NCBI RefSeq assembly: GCF_005047595.1
Contig: NZ_SUPL01000004.1
Location: 186,001 to 250,000, forward strand
Length of the DNA stretch: 64,000 nucleotides
Source: Pontimicrobium aquaticum
Lineage (GTDB): Bacteria; Bacteroidota; Bacteroidia; Flavobacteriales; Flavobacteriaceae
Direction: 5' to 3'
Shown here: in pieces, positions 41,913 through 50,135 of the stretch
How positions within the stretch are numbered: the stretch's first letter is position 1
How the letters are laid out: each line of letters begins with the position of its first letter
Translations under genes and position numbers: made by a program
Notes under the pieces: generated by a model
What the model saw: only the letters and a program-made list of their open reading frames with translations
What the model was told of the DNA's origin: nothing
The model's database searches: none

Positions 41913-43112
41913 ATGAAATACTTTATGTTATTGGCTCTTGTTATATCAAATCAGTTTTATGCACAAAACAAGATAGAACATTTTGATGTTGACTCGAAGT
42001 ATCTACAAGAAACCCGAACAGTTTCTATTGCATTACCTAAAAATTATGAGCAATCTGCAAAAAGATATCCTTTAATCTTAACATTAGATCAAGGTTTGTT
42101 GTTCCATACTACAACGGCAATCGCAAATCATTTAAGTAGCTCATCACGTATGCCTGAATCTATTGTGGTTACTCTAAGTGCAGGAAGCAAGCACCGTAAC
42201 TATTACGCTCCTAATCTATATAATAACCATCGAGACCGTCTATATAATTATGGAGACCATCAAGAAGAGCTTTTAAATTTTATTGAGTATGAATTGTTGC
42301 CCTTAATAGAGGAACAATTTAGGGTTGCTAAGTTTAGGATGCTAGTTGGGTTTTCACCATCATCGGTATTCTCGCTTTATACAGCATTGGTCAAACCCAA
42401 TTTATTCCAAGCCTATATTTGTTTAGCCGCTGGAAATATAATTGGAGATGGTTATGCTAAAGATGAACGACTTATAGAAGCTTTGGAAAAGTTGTACAAT
42501 GTTCAACAGCCAACACAACAATACCTTTACATTGTATCTGGAAGCAAAGATGCAGAAGGTCAGCCTTACATACATACAAACATTAAAGATTTCAATGCTA
42601 AATTATCAAAACATCATTCATCTGGTATGTATGCAAAAGCTGAGCTTATTGAAGGAGAGGGACATACCGATGTGGTTCTTCCTGGATTGATTTCCGCTTT
42701 CAATTTTATCTTTCCAAAAGAAAAATGGATAGTGGATTATTTGAATTTGATTGAAGAAAATGGCACAGCAAAAGAAAACATAGTAAAGTTTTACAATAAT
42801 TTGTCAAAGGTATATGGTTTTCAGGTTTATCCAAATGCAGACCGATTATATAGTATGAGCTGTTTAAAAAACATAGGCAGACGATTATTAGGGACTAATA
42901 AGACCTCAGAAGCCATTGAACTTTATGAGTATTGGACAACATTATATCCACAATCTCATTTGGCATATTACTATTTAGGAATGTCCTATGAAAAACATAA
43001 TGATTTGGATAATGCCATTAAGGCATATAACAAATCATATGCATTGGCTATGTCTCAAAACAGTAGTGAGGCTGAACAATACAAAAATGCTTTGAAAAAC
43101 CTTAAACAGTAA
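41913..43112 (+). CDS. Exported COG2819-type esterase with C-terminal TPR
   Basis: 399 residues, signal peptide ending FYA before Gln. Hydrolase domain: LPKNYEQSAKRYPLILTLDQ, nucleophile GFSPS (Ser148), His251 in EGEGHTD. TPR-like repeats fill residues about 325-395 (LAYYYLGMSYEKHNDLDNA). It retains the Ser that the paralog at 36501 lost, and is closest in architecture to 1835-3019. It starts a five-gene operon. Confidence 0.9.
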   Translation: MKYFMLLALVISNQFYAQNKIEHFDVDSKYLQETRTVSIALPKNYEQSAKRYPLILTLDQGLLFHTTTAIANHLSSSSRMPESIVVTLSAGSKHRNYYAPNLYNNHRDRLYNYGDHQEELLNFIEYELLPLIEEQFRVAKFRMLVGFSPSSVFSLYTALVKPNLFQAYICLAAGNIIGDGYAKDERLIEALEKLYNVQQPTQQYLYIVSGSKDAEGQPYIHTNIKDFNAKLSKHHSSGMYAKAELIEGEGHTDVVLPGLISAFNFIFPKEKWIVDYLNLIEENGTAKENIVKFYNNLSKVYGFQVYPNADRLYSMSCLKNIGRRLLGTNKTSEAIELYEYWTTLYPQSHLAYYYLGMSYEKHNDLDNAIKAYNKSYALAMSQNSSEAEQYKNALKNLKQ

Positions 43113-43135
43113 CAAAAAATAATTAACGAAAAAAC

Positions 43136-43600
43136 ATGAAACTAAAATCTATCGTCCTAATAGCGCTATTATTTAGTAGCCTTAATATAATTCAAGCACA
43201 GGAAAACAATTTAAATACTCATAAAGATTCGCTAAACCATGCACTAAACCAATATTATAAACTTAACCTAAAAGTATTTCAACAAAACTCAACCATAGAA
43301 GACATTGACAATATCTTTGCCCTATTTACAGACGATTTCACTTATGTGCACCCAAAATATGGTGGTGTTTATACAAGAGAAGATCTTTACAATGGCTACA
43401 AGCGCAATCAAAGTAATGGTGGTTACGACGGAAGTGTTATTGATATAAAAATCGAGAATAGTATTTATGGCTTAAATGCCATTACAGTAAGCAAACGCTT
43501 TATTAAAAAGGAAGACGGTAAAACGGTTAAAGGTGATGCGCAAATGGCTCTTTTTGAATTTAAGAATGGAAAGATTTTTATGATTAAAGAATATTGGTAG
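43136..43600 (+). CDS. Secreted NTF2/SnoaL-like (DUF4440-type) protein
   Basis: 154 residues, signal peptide ending IQA before Gln. NTF2-like strands with DNIFALFTDDFTYVHPKYGG and the C-terminal NGKIFMIKEYW typical of the group. It is 23 bp behind a TPR esterase, mirroring the esterase plus NTF2 grouping at 3019-610. Enzyme or binding role unknown. Confidence 0.85.
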   Translation: MKLKSIVLIALLFSSLNIIQAQENNLNTHKDSLNHALNQYYKLNLKVFQQNSTIEDIDNIFALFTDDFTYVHPKYGGVYTREDLYNGYKRNQSNGGYDGSVIDIKIENSIYGLNAITVSKRFIKKEDGKTVKGDAQMALFEFKNGKIFMIKEYW

Positions 43601-43616
43601 AATACGTACCTGTAAA

Positions 43617-44072
43617 ATGATAACCATAAGAAAAGCAAGCCAGAAAGATGCAAAAGCGTTGTTCGGTTTAATTAAGGAACTTGCTAAATATGAAGGTCAA
43701 CTACAATACCTTAAAACAGATTTAAATCAAATAACTGATTCAGGTTTTTCAAATGTTAAGCCTCCAAAATTCGAAGCTATCGTAGCAGAACACAAAAGTG
43801 TTTTAATAGGTTATGTTACTTATACATGGAACTATTCTATTTGGAATGGAAGTAAATATATGGCTATTGATGACGTGTTTGTATGCAAACAATTTAGAGG
43901 AAACAATATAGGACTAAAATTGCTGCAGTATGCAAAAGACATTTGTACTTCAAACAATATTGAACTCATAAAATGGGAAGTTGAAAGTAATAACGAAAAA
44001 GCGATTCGTTTTTATAAAAAATTAGGAGCTGAAATACATAATAAATCAATGGTAAAATGGCATATAACATAA
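43617..44072 (+). CDS. GNAT diamine-type acetyltransferase
   Basis: 151 residues. MITIRKASQKDAKALFGLIKEL and IDDVFVCKQFRGNNIGLKLL place it with spermidine/diamine-acetyltransferase-like GNATs; the acetyl-CoA loop is RGNNIG. The C-terminal IKWEVESNNEKAIRFYKKLG is also typical. Polyamine acetylation is plausible but not shown. It is cotranscribed with NTF2 (16 bp) and MBL (6 bp) genes. Confidence 0.9.
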   Translation: MITIRKASQKDAKALFGLIKELAKYEGQLQYLKTDLNQITDSGFSNVKPPKFEAIVAEHKSVLIGYVTYTWNYSIWNGSKYMAIDDVFVCKQFRGNNIGLKLLQYAKDICTSNNIELIKWEVESNNEKAIRFYKKLGAEIHNKSMVKWHIT

Positions 44073-44078
44073 AAAATA

Positions 44079-45263
44079 ATGAAACTCATACCTAATATAA
44101 ATTTAACTATTATAAAGACATACTCTGTGTTTCTTTTAACTATACCACTTTTTGCACAAGCTAAATATGATGTCAAAAAAGTAAATGAGAACGTCTATAT
44201 TTTAACGGAACTATGGGAAGGTAATGCCAATGGAAATCTAGGTGTGGTTATAGGTAATGACCAAATGTTACTTATTAATTCTATGATGATGAATAGTGCA
44301 TCATCTCTAGAACAGGAAATCCAGAAAATTACAGACTTGCCAATAACATACGTTATTAATAGTGATTCAGATCCATATAACCATCATGCCAATACCTATT
44401 TTGCAGATAAAGGTGCCACTATAGTATCGCATTACAATATGAAGTATTCAACAGCATATCACGACATCCTTTTTAAAGATTCTATATCTATTCCTATAGG
44501 AGATGAGGTGGTTACTGCATACCATACACCATCACATACCCTTGATCACATTGATGTTCATTTAGAAAAAAGCAATGTGTTGTTTATGAGCGATGGTTTT
44601 AAAACCAATTGGCTAACCTATACAGGTCCAAACGGATTAGAAGGTGTTGTGATAGGAATAGATAAGGCGATTTCATTGAGCGATGAACATACCATTATTG
44701 TCTCAGGAAACACATCAAAAAACCCTCGTTTCTATTTTGGTAATAAAGATCAACTTATCACAAATAAAAAGGTTTATATCGAATTTGCTAAACGTGTTGC
44801 CCAATTATATAAAAAAGGATTACCTGCAAACGAGATGTCGTTGGATACTAAACTGAATGATATCGTTATGGGTTTAGAGGCTTATCCTAATTTTAAGCCT
44901 TATTTAAAATACCAAATAGAAGAATTACTGGAAGTAGATTTTAGCAAAAGTTATAAATTAACACATGCCGAATTGATGGCTTATGTTGGGGTTTACAAAT
45001 TAACAGATACGACTATAATTGAAATTGTTCTTGAAGATGGGAAACTATTTGCAAGACAGGAAGGCGCATTTTATTTTGAACTGAAACCCATCAATAAGAA
45101 TACATTCGATTTTAAAGGACCAACTTCCAATGATTATTTAAAATTTAAGGTATCTTCAAGTGGAGAGATATTAGGCGTATCACCTATTTTAGAAAAGAAT
45201 GGTTGGTGGTATAATGTGATAACTCAAGGAAATTATAAAAAAATTAATACAAAAAGCTTATGA
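44079..45263 (+). CDS. Metallo-beta-lactamase-fold protein with degenerate metal site
   Basis: 394 residues, signal peptide ending FAQ/A near 28. Fold markers include YDVKKVNENVYILTELWEGN and the position expected for HxHxDH at about 95-103. That position reads SDSDPYNHH, so both first His and the Asp are replaced. TPSHTLDH and LFMSDGF, the later His/Asp regions, are still recognisable. A C-terminal beta domain (about 295-394) follows. It may be a pseudoenzyme or use another metal set. It overlaps the SDR gene by ATGA. Confidence 0.8.
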   Translation: MKLIPNINLTIIKTYSVFLLTIPLFAQAKYDVKKVNENVYILTELWEGNANGNLGVVIGNDQMLLINSMMMNSASSLEQEIQKITDLPITYVINSDSDPYNHHANTYFADKGATIVSHYNMKYSTAYHDILFKDSISIPIGDEVVTAYHTPSHTLDHIDVHLEKSNVLFMSDGFKTNWLTYTGPNGLEGVVIGIDKAISLSDEHTIIVSGNTSKNPRFYFGNKDQLITNKKVYIEFAKRVAQLYKKGLPANEMSLDTKLNDIVMGLEAYPNFKPYLKYQIEELLEVDFSKSYKLTHAELMAYVGVYKLTDTTIIEIVLEDGKLFARQEGAFYFELKPINKNTFDFKGPTSNDYLKFKVSSSGEILGVSPILEKNGWWYNVITQGNYKKINTKSL

Positions 45264-45919
45264 AACATGGAATAGTCACAGGAAGCAGTAGAGGTATTGG
45301 TTTGGCAACGGTTGAGTTGTTGACAAAGCAGCCAAGTTTTAAGGTAATTGGCTCCTCCACCTCAGGAAATAATCCATTAGATAATTCTAATTTTAAATGC
45401 TTAAAACTCGATTTATCTAGTAGTAATTCTATTGACAATTTCGTTGAAAATTTAGGTGATGTAAAGCTTGATTTTTTAATAAACAATGCAGGGGTATTAC
45501 TAGAAAAATGGGATGCTTCAGAAATCAATATGGAACAATTGAAAAAGACATTCAATATCAATGTTTTTGGCACTATTGAACTCACCGAAAAACTCCTTCC
45601 AAGATTAAATCCTTATGCACATATTATTAATATAACATCTGATTGGGGCTCCTTTAGTGAACAAAACTTTGATGCCTTTCAACCACATTACAAAATGTCT
45701 AAAGCGGCCTTAAACATGTACACAAAATTATTAGCAAAACGATTAGAGGAAAAGCATATTACCGTATCGTCTCTAGATCCTGGTTGGACACAGACCGATA
45801 TGGGAGGAAAAATTGCACCTCGATTACCTAAAGATGTAGCTGCAGATATTTTAAATTTATTAGATACTGATGTTAAAAGTGGGAAGTTCTGGCATCAAGG
45901 AAAGATTAGAGATTGGTAA
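45260..45919 (+). CDS. Short-chain dehydrogenase/reductase
   Basis: 219 residues. Cofactor motif TGSSRGIGLATVE (G-x3-G-x-G), NNAG at about 75 and the active-site pair YKMSK (Tyr-x3-Lys) give a classical SDR. Length is short for the family, resembling carbonyl-reductase-like members. It is the last gene of the C2 operon and meets the minus-strand Crp gene end-to-end, 7 bp apart; no bidirectional hairpin was found there. Confidence 0.92.
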   Translation: MKHGIVTGSSRGIGLATVELLTKQPSFKVIGSSTSGNNPLDNSNFKCLKLDLSSSNSIDNFVENLGDVKLDFLINNAGVLLEKWDASEINMEQLKKTFNINVFGTIELTEKLLPRLNPYAHIINITSDWGSFSEQNFDAFQPHYKMSKAALNMYTKLLAKRLEEKHITVSSLDPGWTQTDMGGKIAPRLPKDVAADILNLLDTDVKSGKFWHQGKIRDW

Positions 45920-45926
45920 GAAACTA

Positions 45927-46502
45927 CTACTTGTCTGCAATACGTTTTCTTATTCTACTTAAAGATTCAGGTTTAACACCCAAATAACTTGCCAAATGAT
46001 ACTGTGGAACTCTTTGTAGTAAATCAGGTCTGGTTTCTAAAAGGTTTTTATAACGTTCTTCAGGGCTAGACGTTATAAATTTTGCTAAGGCTTCTTGCTG
46101 TTCTCCAAAATCATTTTCCATAGACATCCTGCACAAAGCTTCATATTTTGGAACGCGTTTAAATAACTCCTGTTCTTTGTCATAGTTTAAAACCGCAAGC
46201 CTGCAATCTTCCACACATTCAAAATAGTGGTTGGCTGGTGTCCTGTTTTTGTAGCTTTGTAATGAAGCTACAGATTCGTCTTCAACATAAAACTCTGTGG
46301 TACGTTCTTCACCATCAATAATATAATACTTTCTAATACACCCTTTAATAACAAAATAAGAATCTCTTGAAACTTGTCCTTCTCTTAAAAGGATGTCGCC
46401 CTTTTTAAATGTCTTAATAGGAATACATTCAGCAAAAGCAAACGTTTCTTCACTAGTAAGTTCAAGGTATCTGGATATTAATGTTACAATCTCGTTTTCC
46501 AT
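45927..46502 (-). CDS. Crp/Fnr-family regulator
   Basis: 191 residues. Beta roll (KTFKKGDILLREGQVSRDSYFV) and winged helix (VPQYHLASYLGVKPESLSRI). Key Arg for cAMP binding is not evident, as in most Bacteroidota members. It is separated from the upstream operon by the terminator at 46540, so it has its own promoter, which I could not place with confidence. Confidence 0.92.
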   Translation of the reverse strand: MENEIVTLISRYLELTSEETFAFAECIPIKTFKKGDILLREGQVSRDSYFVIKGCIRKYYIIDGEERTTEFYVEDESVASLQSYKNRTPANHYFECVEDCRLAVLNYDKEQELFKRVPKYEALCRMSMENDFGEQQEALAKFITSSPEERYKNLLETRPDLLQRVPQYHLASYLGVKPESLSRIRKRIADK

Positions 46503-46539
46503 TAAGGAGGATAATACGTTAAAACGAGACTAAATTAAA

Positions 46540-46567
46540 AAAGGTTTGGAGACTTACCCAAACCTTT
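46540..46567 (-). terminator. Intrinsic terminator after the nitroreductase operon
   Basis: Minus strand AAAGGTTTGG and CCAAACCTTT form a perfect 10-bp stem with an 8-base loop, followed by TTTTTTAATTTAG. It lies 22 bp after the stop of the nitroreductase gene and before the Crp gene, so it ends the 49456-46590 transcript. Confidence 0.85.
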
Positions 46568-46589
46568 AAAATAAAAAATGCAAATAAAT

Positions 46590-47219
46590 TTAAATTGTAT
46601 CAAAAAGTAACTCCATAGGCTTACGTACTTTTTGTTGTTCAATAGTGTGGTCTTCATCATGTCTATAACCTATTGGTGCGATTACAGCTGCATTAAGTCC
46701 TTGTTTATCAAGACCTAGAATTTTATTATAGGCTTCAGGTTCAAAACCTTCCATAGGGCACGCATCTATTTTTAATTCGGCGCATGCATTTAGTAAATTA
46801 CCTAATGCTAAATAGGTTTGCGATTTTAGCCAACTTGTTTTTTCTTCAGATGTTTTTTCGTTTAGTTTTTCTTTTATAAAATTGCCATACCCATTGAGTC
46901 TTTCTAAGTCAAGATTTCGAGTTTCTGCTGTTTGTTCGATAAAAGCGTCAATAGCTTCAGGAGTAGCCTCTGTATAATTACAGAAAACAAATAAATGAGA
47001 AGCATCCGTAATTTGACTTTGATTCCAAGACACAGGTTTTAATTGCTCTCTAATCTCTGAATTTTCAATAATTAAAACTTTGTACAATTGTAATCCATAA
47101 GACGAAACCGATAATTGTACTACTTCTTTTAACTTTTGAAGATCATTAGCTGATACTTTTTTTGAAGCATCAAATTTTTTTGTGGCATAACGCCATTTTA
47201 AATTTTCTATAAGTTCCAT
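46590..47219 (-). CDS. NAD(P)H-dependent nitroreductase (NfsB-like)
   Basis: 209 residues. KWRYATKKFDASKKVS, SVSSYGLQLYKVLII and ACAELKIDACPMEGFEPEAY are the signatures of the NfsB/oxygen-insensitive nitroreductase group, FMN-dependent dimers in the cytosol. It reduces quinones and nitro compounds in relatives. It is last in a five-gene operon (OMP-like, DoxX, DMT, GNAT, nitroreductase). Confidence 0.93.
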   Translation of the reverse strand: MELIENLKWRYATKKFDASKKVSANDLQKLKEVVQLSVSSYGLQLYKVLIIENSEIREQLKPVSWNQSQITDASHLFVFCNYTEATPEAIDAFIEQTAETRNLDLERLNGYGNFIKEKLNEKTSEEKTSWLKSQTYLALGNLLNACAELKIDACPMEGFEPEAYNKILGLDKQGLNAAVIAPIGYRHDEDHTIEQQKVRKPMELLFDTI

Positions 47220-47221
47220 TT

Positions 47222-47956
47222 TTATTGTGTTTTGAGTTTAAAGTTTCTCATTATAAATTCCGTGGTAAAGCCCATTTTTTCGTACATGGATTTAGCCATT
47301 TTGGATGCTTGTAAAGTAGCTAGATTACATCCTTGTTGTAGTCCTTTATTAAGAAGATGATGCATTATTTGTGTTGCATATCCATTACCTCGCATATTGG
47401 GTAATATACCAAGACTATGAATGCCAATGGTTGAAGCTGTTTGATGACTAATAACAGTTCCTATAATGTTTTCTTGATCATATATTAGATAGTAGTTTAT
47501 ATGATGATAAGTTTTATTAATGGTTTCTTCAGAAACTTTATAACCAAAGGCTTTGTGAAATGTTTGACTCCATTTTTGAGAATCTTCAATGTTAGTAACC
47601 AATTTAAACTTTAATTGTTTTGAGATCTTTACTTTTTCAGAAAGCTTTAATGACATTCCAAATTGTATAGAGGCTTCGTCAAAATCATGATAATCGAAAA
47701 CTATTTTGTTTTCCTCTTTATCATCTATATCAAAATAAGAAAAGGTAAGACCATCTAATTCTGATTTTAGAAGCAATTTAATTTCATTTAAAATAGTAAT
47801 ATCATGTTCTTTTTTTAACCATATTTTATTAGGCCATTGTGAGTTCGGCACGAAACAGTAACCAATATTTTTATCTTCGTTATAAGTGTTAAAAGGCTTA
47901 GTTGCACTTTTCCATAATGAAGTTAGGTTTATAATATTTGATTCTATTGTTGTCAT
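47222..47956 (-). CDS. GNAT N-acetyltransferase with N-terminal extension
   Basis: 244 residues. The C-terminal half holds the GNAT core (IGIHSLGILPNMRGNGYATQIM with RGNGYA loop). The first 120 residues form a second, degenerate GNAT-like or substrate domain. It is joined to the nitroreductase by 2 bp and to the DMT gene by 7 bp. Confidence 0.88.
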   Translation of the reverse strand: MTTIESNIINLTSLWKSATKPFNTYNEDKNIGYCFVPNSQWPNKIWLKKEHDITILNEIKLLLKSELDGLTFSYFDIDDKEENKIVFDYHDFDEASIQFGMSLKLSEKVKISKQLKFKLVTNIEDSQKWSQTFHKAFGYKVSEETINKTYHHINYYLIYDQENIIGTVISHQTASTIGIHSLGILPNMRGNGYATQIMHHLLNKGLQQGCNLATLQASKMAKSMYEKMGFTTEFIMRNFKLKTQ

Positions 47957-47963
47957 TTTTTTA

Positions 47964-48413
47964 TTATTTAATATTAATCAATATAATACCTGCCACCATT
48001 GCAATAGCTCCAACAAGTTTTTTGGTAGTAATTGGCTCTACAGGTAGATTAAGCCAACCATATTTTCCTGCAATTAATGAAAACACAAGTTGTCCACAAA
48101 GTCCGAGAGCAATCATTTTAGAGATTCCAATTTTTGGTATATTATAGAAGTATATGGCAATGCCTACAACACTAAACAAACCGCCAATAAACCATAAGTA
48201 CCATGGTACTTGGGTTGTTGTAATGTTTTGAATGCTCTCTTTGCTTATTAATAACAATAGTAAGCACCCAAACACTACGCTACTAATTGAACTAGCAATC
48301 ACAGCAAGAATAGGCTGTTTTAGAGTACTCCCTAACTGAGAATTAAATCCAGCTTGAACTGCTAAAAAAACGCCTCCTGCTAATCCTAATACTGATAGAA
48401 AAAATAGTCTCAT
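47964..48413 (-). CDS. DMT-superfamily (DUF606/YdcZ-like) membrane protein
   Basis: 149 residues from the ATG at 48413, five membrane spans. GVFLAVQAGFNSQLGSTLKQ and GLCGQLVFSLIAGKYGWLNLP match the DUF606 (YdcZ) family of small transporters. A longer frame to 48491 overlaps DoxX and is not the real start. The start lies 10 bp downstream of the DoxX stop. Confidence 0.88.
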   Translation of the reverse strand: MRLFFLSVLGLAGGVFLAVQAGFNSQLGSTLKQPILAVIASSISSVVFGCLLLLLISKESIQNITTTQVPWYLWFIGGLFSVVGIAIYFYNIPKIGISKMIALGLCGQLVFSLIAGKYGWLNLPVEPITTKKLVGAIAMVAGIILINIK

Positions 48414-48423
48414 AGCTATGGTA

Positions 48424-48825
48424 TTAATCCCATTTGTTTTTGGTTGACAGCGCATACTTGCCAGCACCTGTAAAGAATAATGCAATGCCAAACATCATGT
48501 AGATGAATATTAAACCAATTGCCCATCCACCAGATTCATTAAGTTTAAAAAGGTTTGGTAGTTGTACCATTAAAATAGCTACAAAACAGTTAATAGCAAA
48601 TACAAGTCCTACTAGTTTAGTTCTATATCCAATTATAATGAGGATAGGTGCCAAAATTTCACCAATAAAAACTCCATAAGCTATAAAGGATGGTAGTCCA
48701 TATTGGTTAAGTAAACCAGTAATAAAGTCAATTCCAAAAATTAGTTTGGTAATCCCATAAACTAACATGGTTAATGCAATGCTTACTCTTAAAATAAAAA
48801 GTCCAATGTGTTGTTTTGTGTTCAT
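48424..48825 (-). CDS. DoxX-family membrane protein
   Basis: 133 residues, four membrane helices, FILRVSIALTMLVYGITKLIFG and FIGEILAPILIIIGYRTKLVG. Second DoxX of the window; the first (40677) lies in a parallel module with the same partners (Crp, OMP-like). It is 10 bp downstream of the OMP-like gene. Confidence 0.9.
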   Translation of the reverse strand: MNTKQHIGLFILRVSIALTMLVYGITKLIFGIDFITGLLNQYGLPSFIAYGVFIGEILAPILIIIGYRTKLVGLVFAINCFVAILMVQLPNLFKLNESGGWAIGLIFIYMMFGIALFFTGAGKYALSTKNKWD

Positions 48826-48835
48826 AATATATTGT

Positions 48836-49456
48836 TTAAAAGTTGAATTTTATAAATACTCCAAAGTTTTCGAGTGTTTTTTCTGCTTTGGCAAACTGGT
48901 CTAGATTTATTGCTACTCCAGTAATAAGCTGTTCTTTTTTCACACCAATGCGTAGCTGTTGAATACCTCTATCGAGTTCTTTTAAATTTGTACTTACTAC
49001 AGCAAATAAGCTTATATAGCCTTGGATTTTTTTTCTTAAGATTGGTGTATAGTTCAGTATTAAAGTCTGCTCTAGTGTAAACCCGTTTTGATAGGTACTA
49101 CCAATAGCATAACTTAGTTTAAAGTTTTGTTTAGCATACTGATATTGAGATGTTAAGGTTGCAAATGCTCCAGGATTTTTTACACCTAATGCTACATTGG
49201 CCTTAAAATGCTTGTTGAGATTATAAGACAACATATTTCTGATGAAGAAAATATTGTTTTTGTCGTTACTGTATTCGCTATCAAACAGTGATACATTATT
49301 AAAAGACCACTTGTTATTAATTTTATATCCAATAACATGTTGATAGCCTGTAGAACGATTTCCCAGCACCATTTCTGGAGAGAAACTAACACTTTGAGCA
49401 GTTAATGTTAATTGCCCAAATGTGATATAAAATAAAAAGTATATAAATCGTAACAT
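48836..49456 (-). CDS. Outer-membrane beta-barrel-like protein of a Crp/DoxX module
   Basis: 206 residues, signal peptide ending LTA before Gln. Alternating beta pattern and terminal Phe (FIKFNF), which fits an outer-membrane insertion signal. Its C-terminal third resembles that of 40010-40654. First gene of the operon controlled by the family C site at 49509. Function unknown. Confidence 0.75.
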   Translation of the reverse strand: MLRFIYFLFYITFGQLTLTAQSVSFSPEMVLGNRSTGYQHVIGYKINNKWSFNNVSLFDSEYSNDKNNIFFIRNMLSYNLNKHFKANVALGVKNPGAFATLTSQYQYAKQNFKLSYAIGSTYQNGFTLEQTLILNYTPILRKKIQGYISLFAVVSTNLKELDRGIQQLRIGVKKEQLITGVAINLDQFAKAEKTLENFGVFIKFNF

Positions 49457-49479
49457 AACCCATTTGTTATTGTATGGGT

Positions 49480-49524
49480 CAAAACTACATAGAGGTTAAA
49501 AGAAAAAACTTAAGGTATCTTAAG
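49480..49524 (-). promoter_or_regulatory. Family C operator copy C4 and -7 box
   Basis: Minus strand CTTAAGATACCTTAAG (49524-49509), the complement of the 16-mer at 33077, followed by TAGTTTTG (49487-49480). The first C is 37 bp before the box. In this geometry the site centre lies near -42 from the predicted start, the class II activator position for Crp-type proteins (inference from known Crp biology). Confidence 0.7.
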
Positions 49525-49532
49525 AAGCGAAT

Positions 49533-50123
49533 TTAGGAGTGCTTTTTTCGTAAATAACTCAAAAATTCTGGAGTCACACCAAGGTAAGATGCAATGATGT
49601 ATTGCGGCACTCGTTGTTCGATATCTCGATATGCTTTTCTGAAGTTTTCATAACGTTCATAAGCATCATCACTCATACTGTCAATGACGCGTTCTTGAAC
49701 AGCCACATAAGCGTTTTGTATTTTTATACGAAAGAAATGAGACATTTCAGGAACCTCAATGTATAGCTTCTCCAATTCAATTCTTGGTATTTGGATAAGC
49801 AAGGTTTTTTCTAGTGCTTGTACATACATTCTGGATTTCTTCCTACTTAAATAACTATATAAATCATTTATCCACCATTGTTCAATACCTAATTGTAAGG
49901 TGTGTTCTTGAGCATTTTTATCTAGATAATAACTACGCATACAGCCTTGAACAATAAAATTCATGGTATTAGCAGCTTCTCCAGGTTTTATTAAAAATTC
50001 TTTTTTATTTAATTCCTTAAATACTAAAATTGAAGATAATTTTTTAAGACCAACCTCATCAAGTGTCACATCTTTATTAATGTGATTAATAAATAATTGC
50101 ATATGTTGTTGACTATTATCCAC
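49533..50123 (-). CDS. Crp/Fnr-family regulator
   Basis: 196 residues. Beta roll (LNKKEFLIKPGEAANTMNFI, QGCMRSYYLDKNAQ) and C-terminal helix (VPQYIIASYLGVTPEFLSYL). It sits immediately upstream of the OMP/DoxX/nitroreductase operon and its family C site, the obvious candidate reader. It is 12 bp after the VOC gene, in one transcript with it. Confidence 0.92.
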   Translation of the reverse strand: MDNSQQHMQLFINHINKDVTLDEVGLKKLSSILVFKELNKKEFLIKPGEAANTMNFIVQGCMRSYYLDKNAQEHTLQLGIEQWWINDLYSYLSRKKSRMYVQALEKTLLIQIPRIELEKLYIEVPEMSHFFRIKIQNAYVAVQERVIDSMSDDAYERYENFRKAYRDIEQRVPQYIIASYLGVTPEFLSYLRKKHS

Positions 50124-50135
50124 AGGTTCCTAAAA

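Noticed and set aside
48414-48491. N-terminal extension of the DMT protein into DoxX
   Set aside because: Membrane topology starts at the Met at 48413; the extra residues are the DoxX end in another frame.
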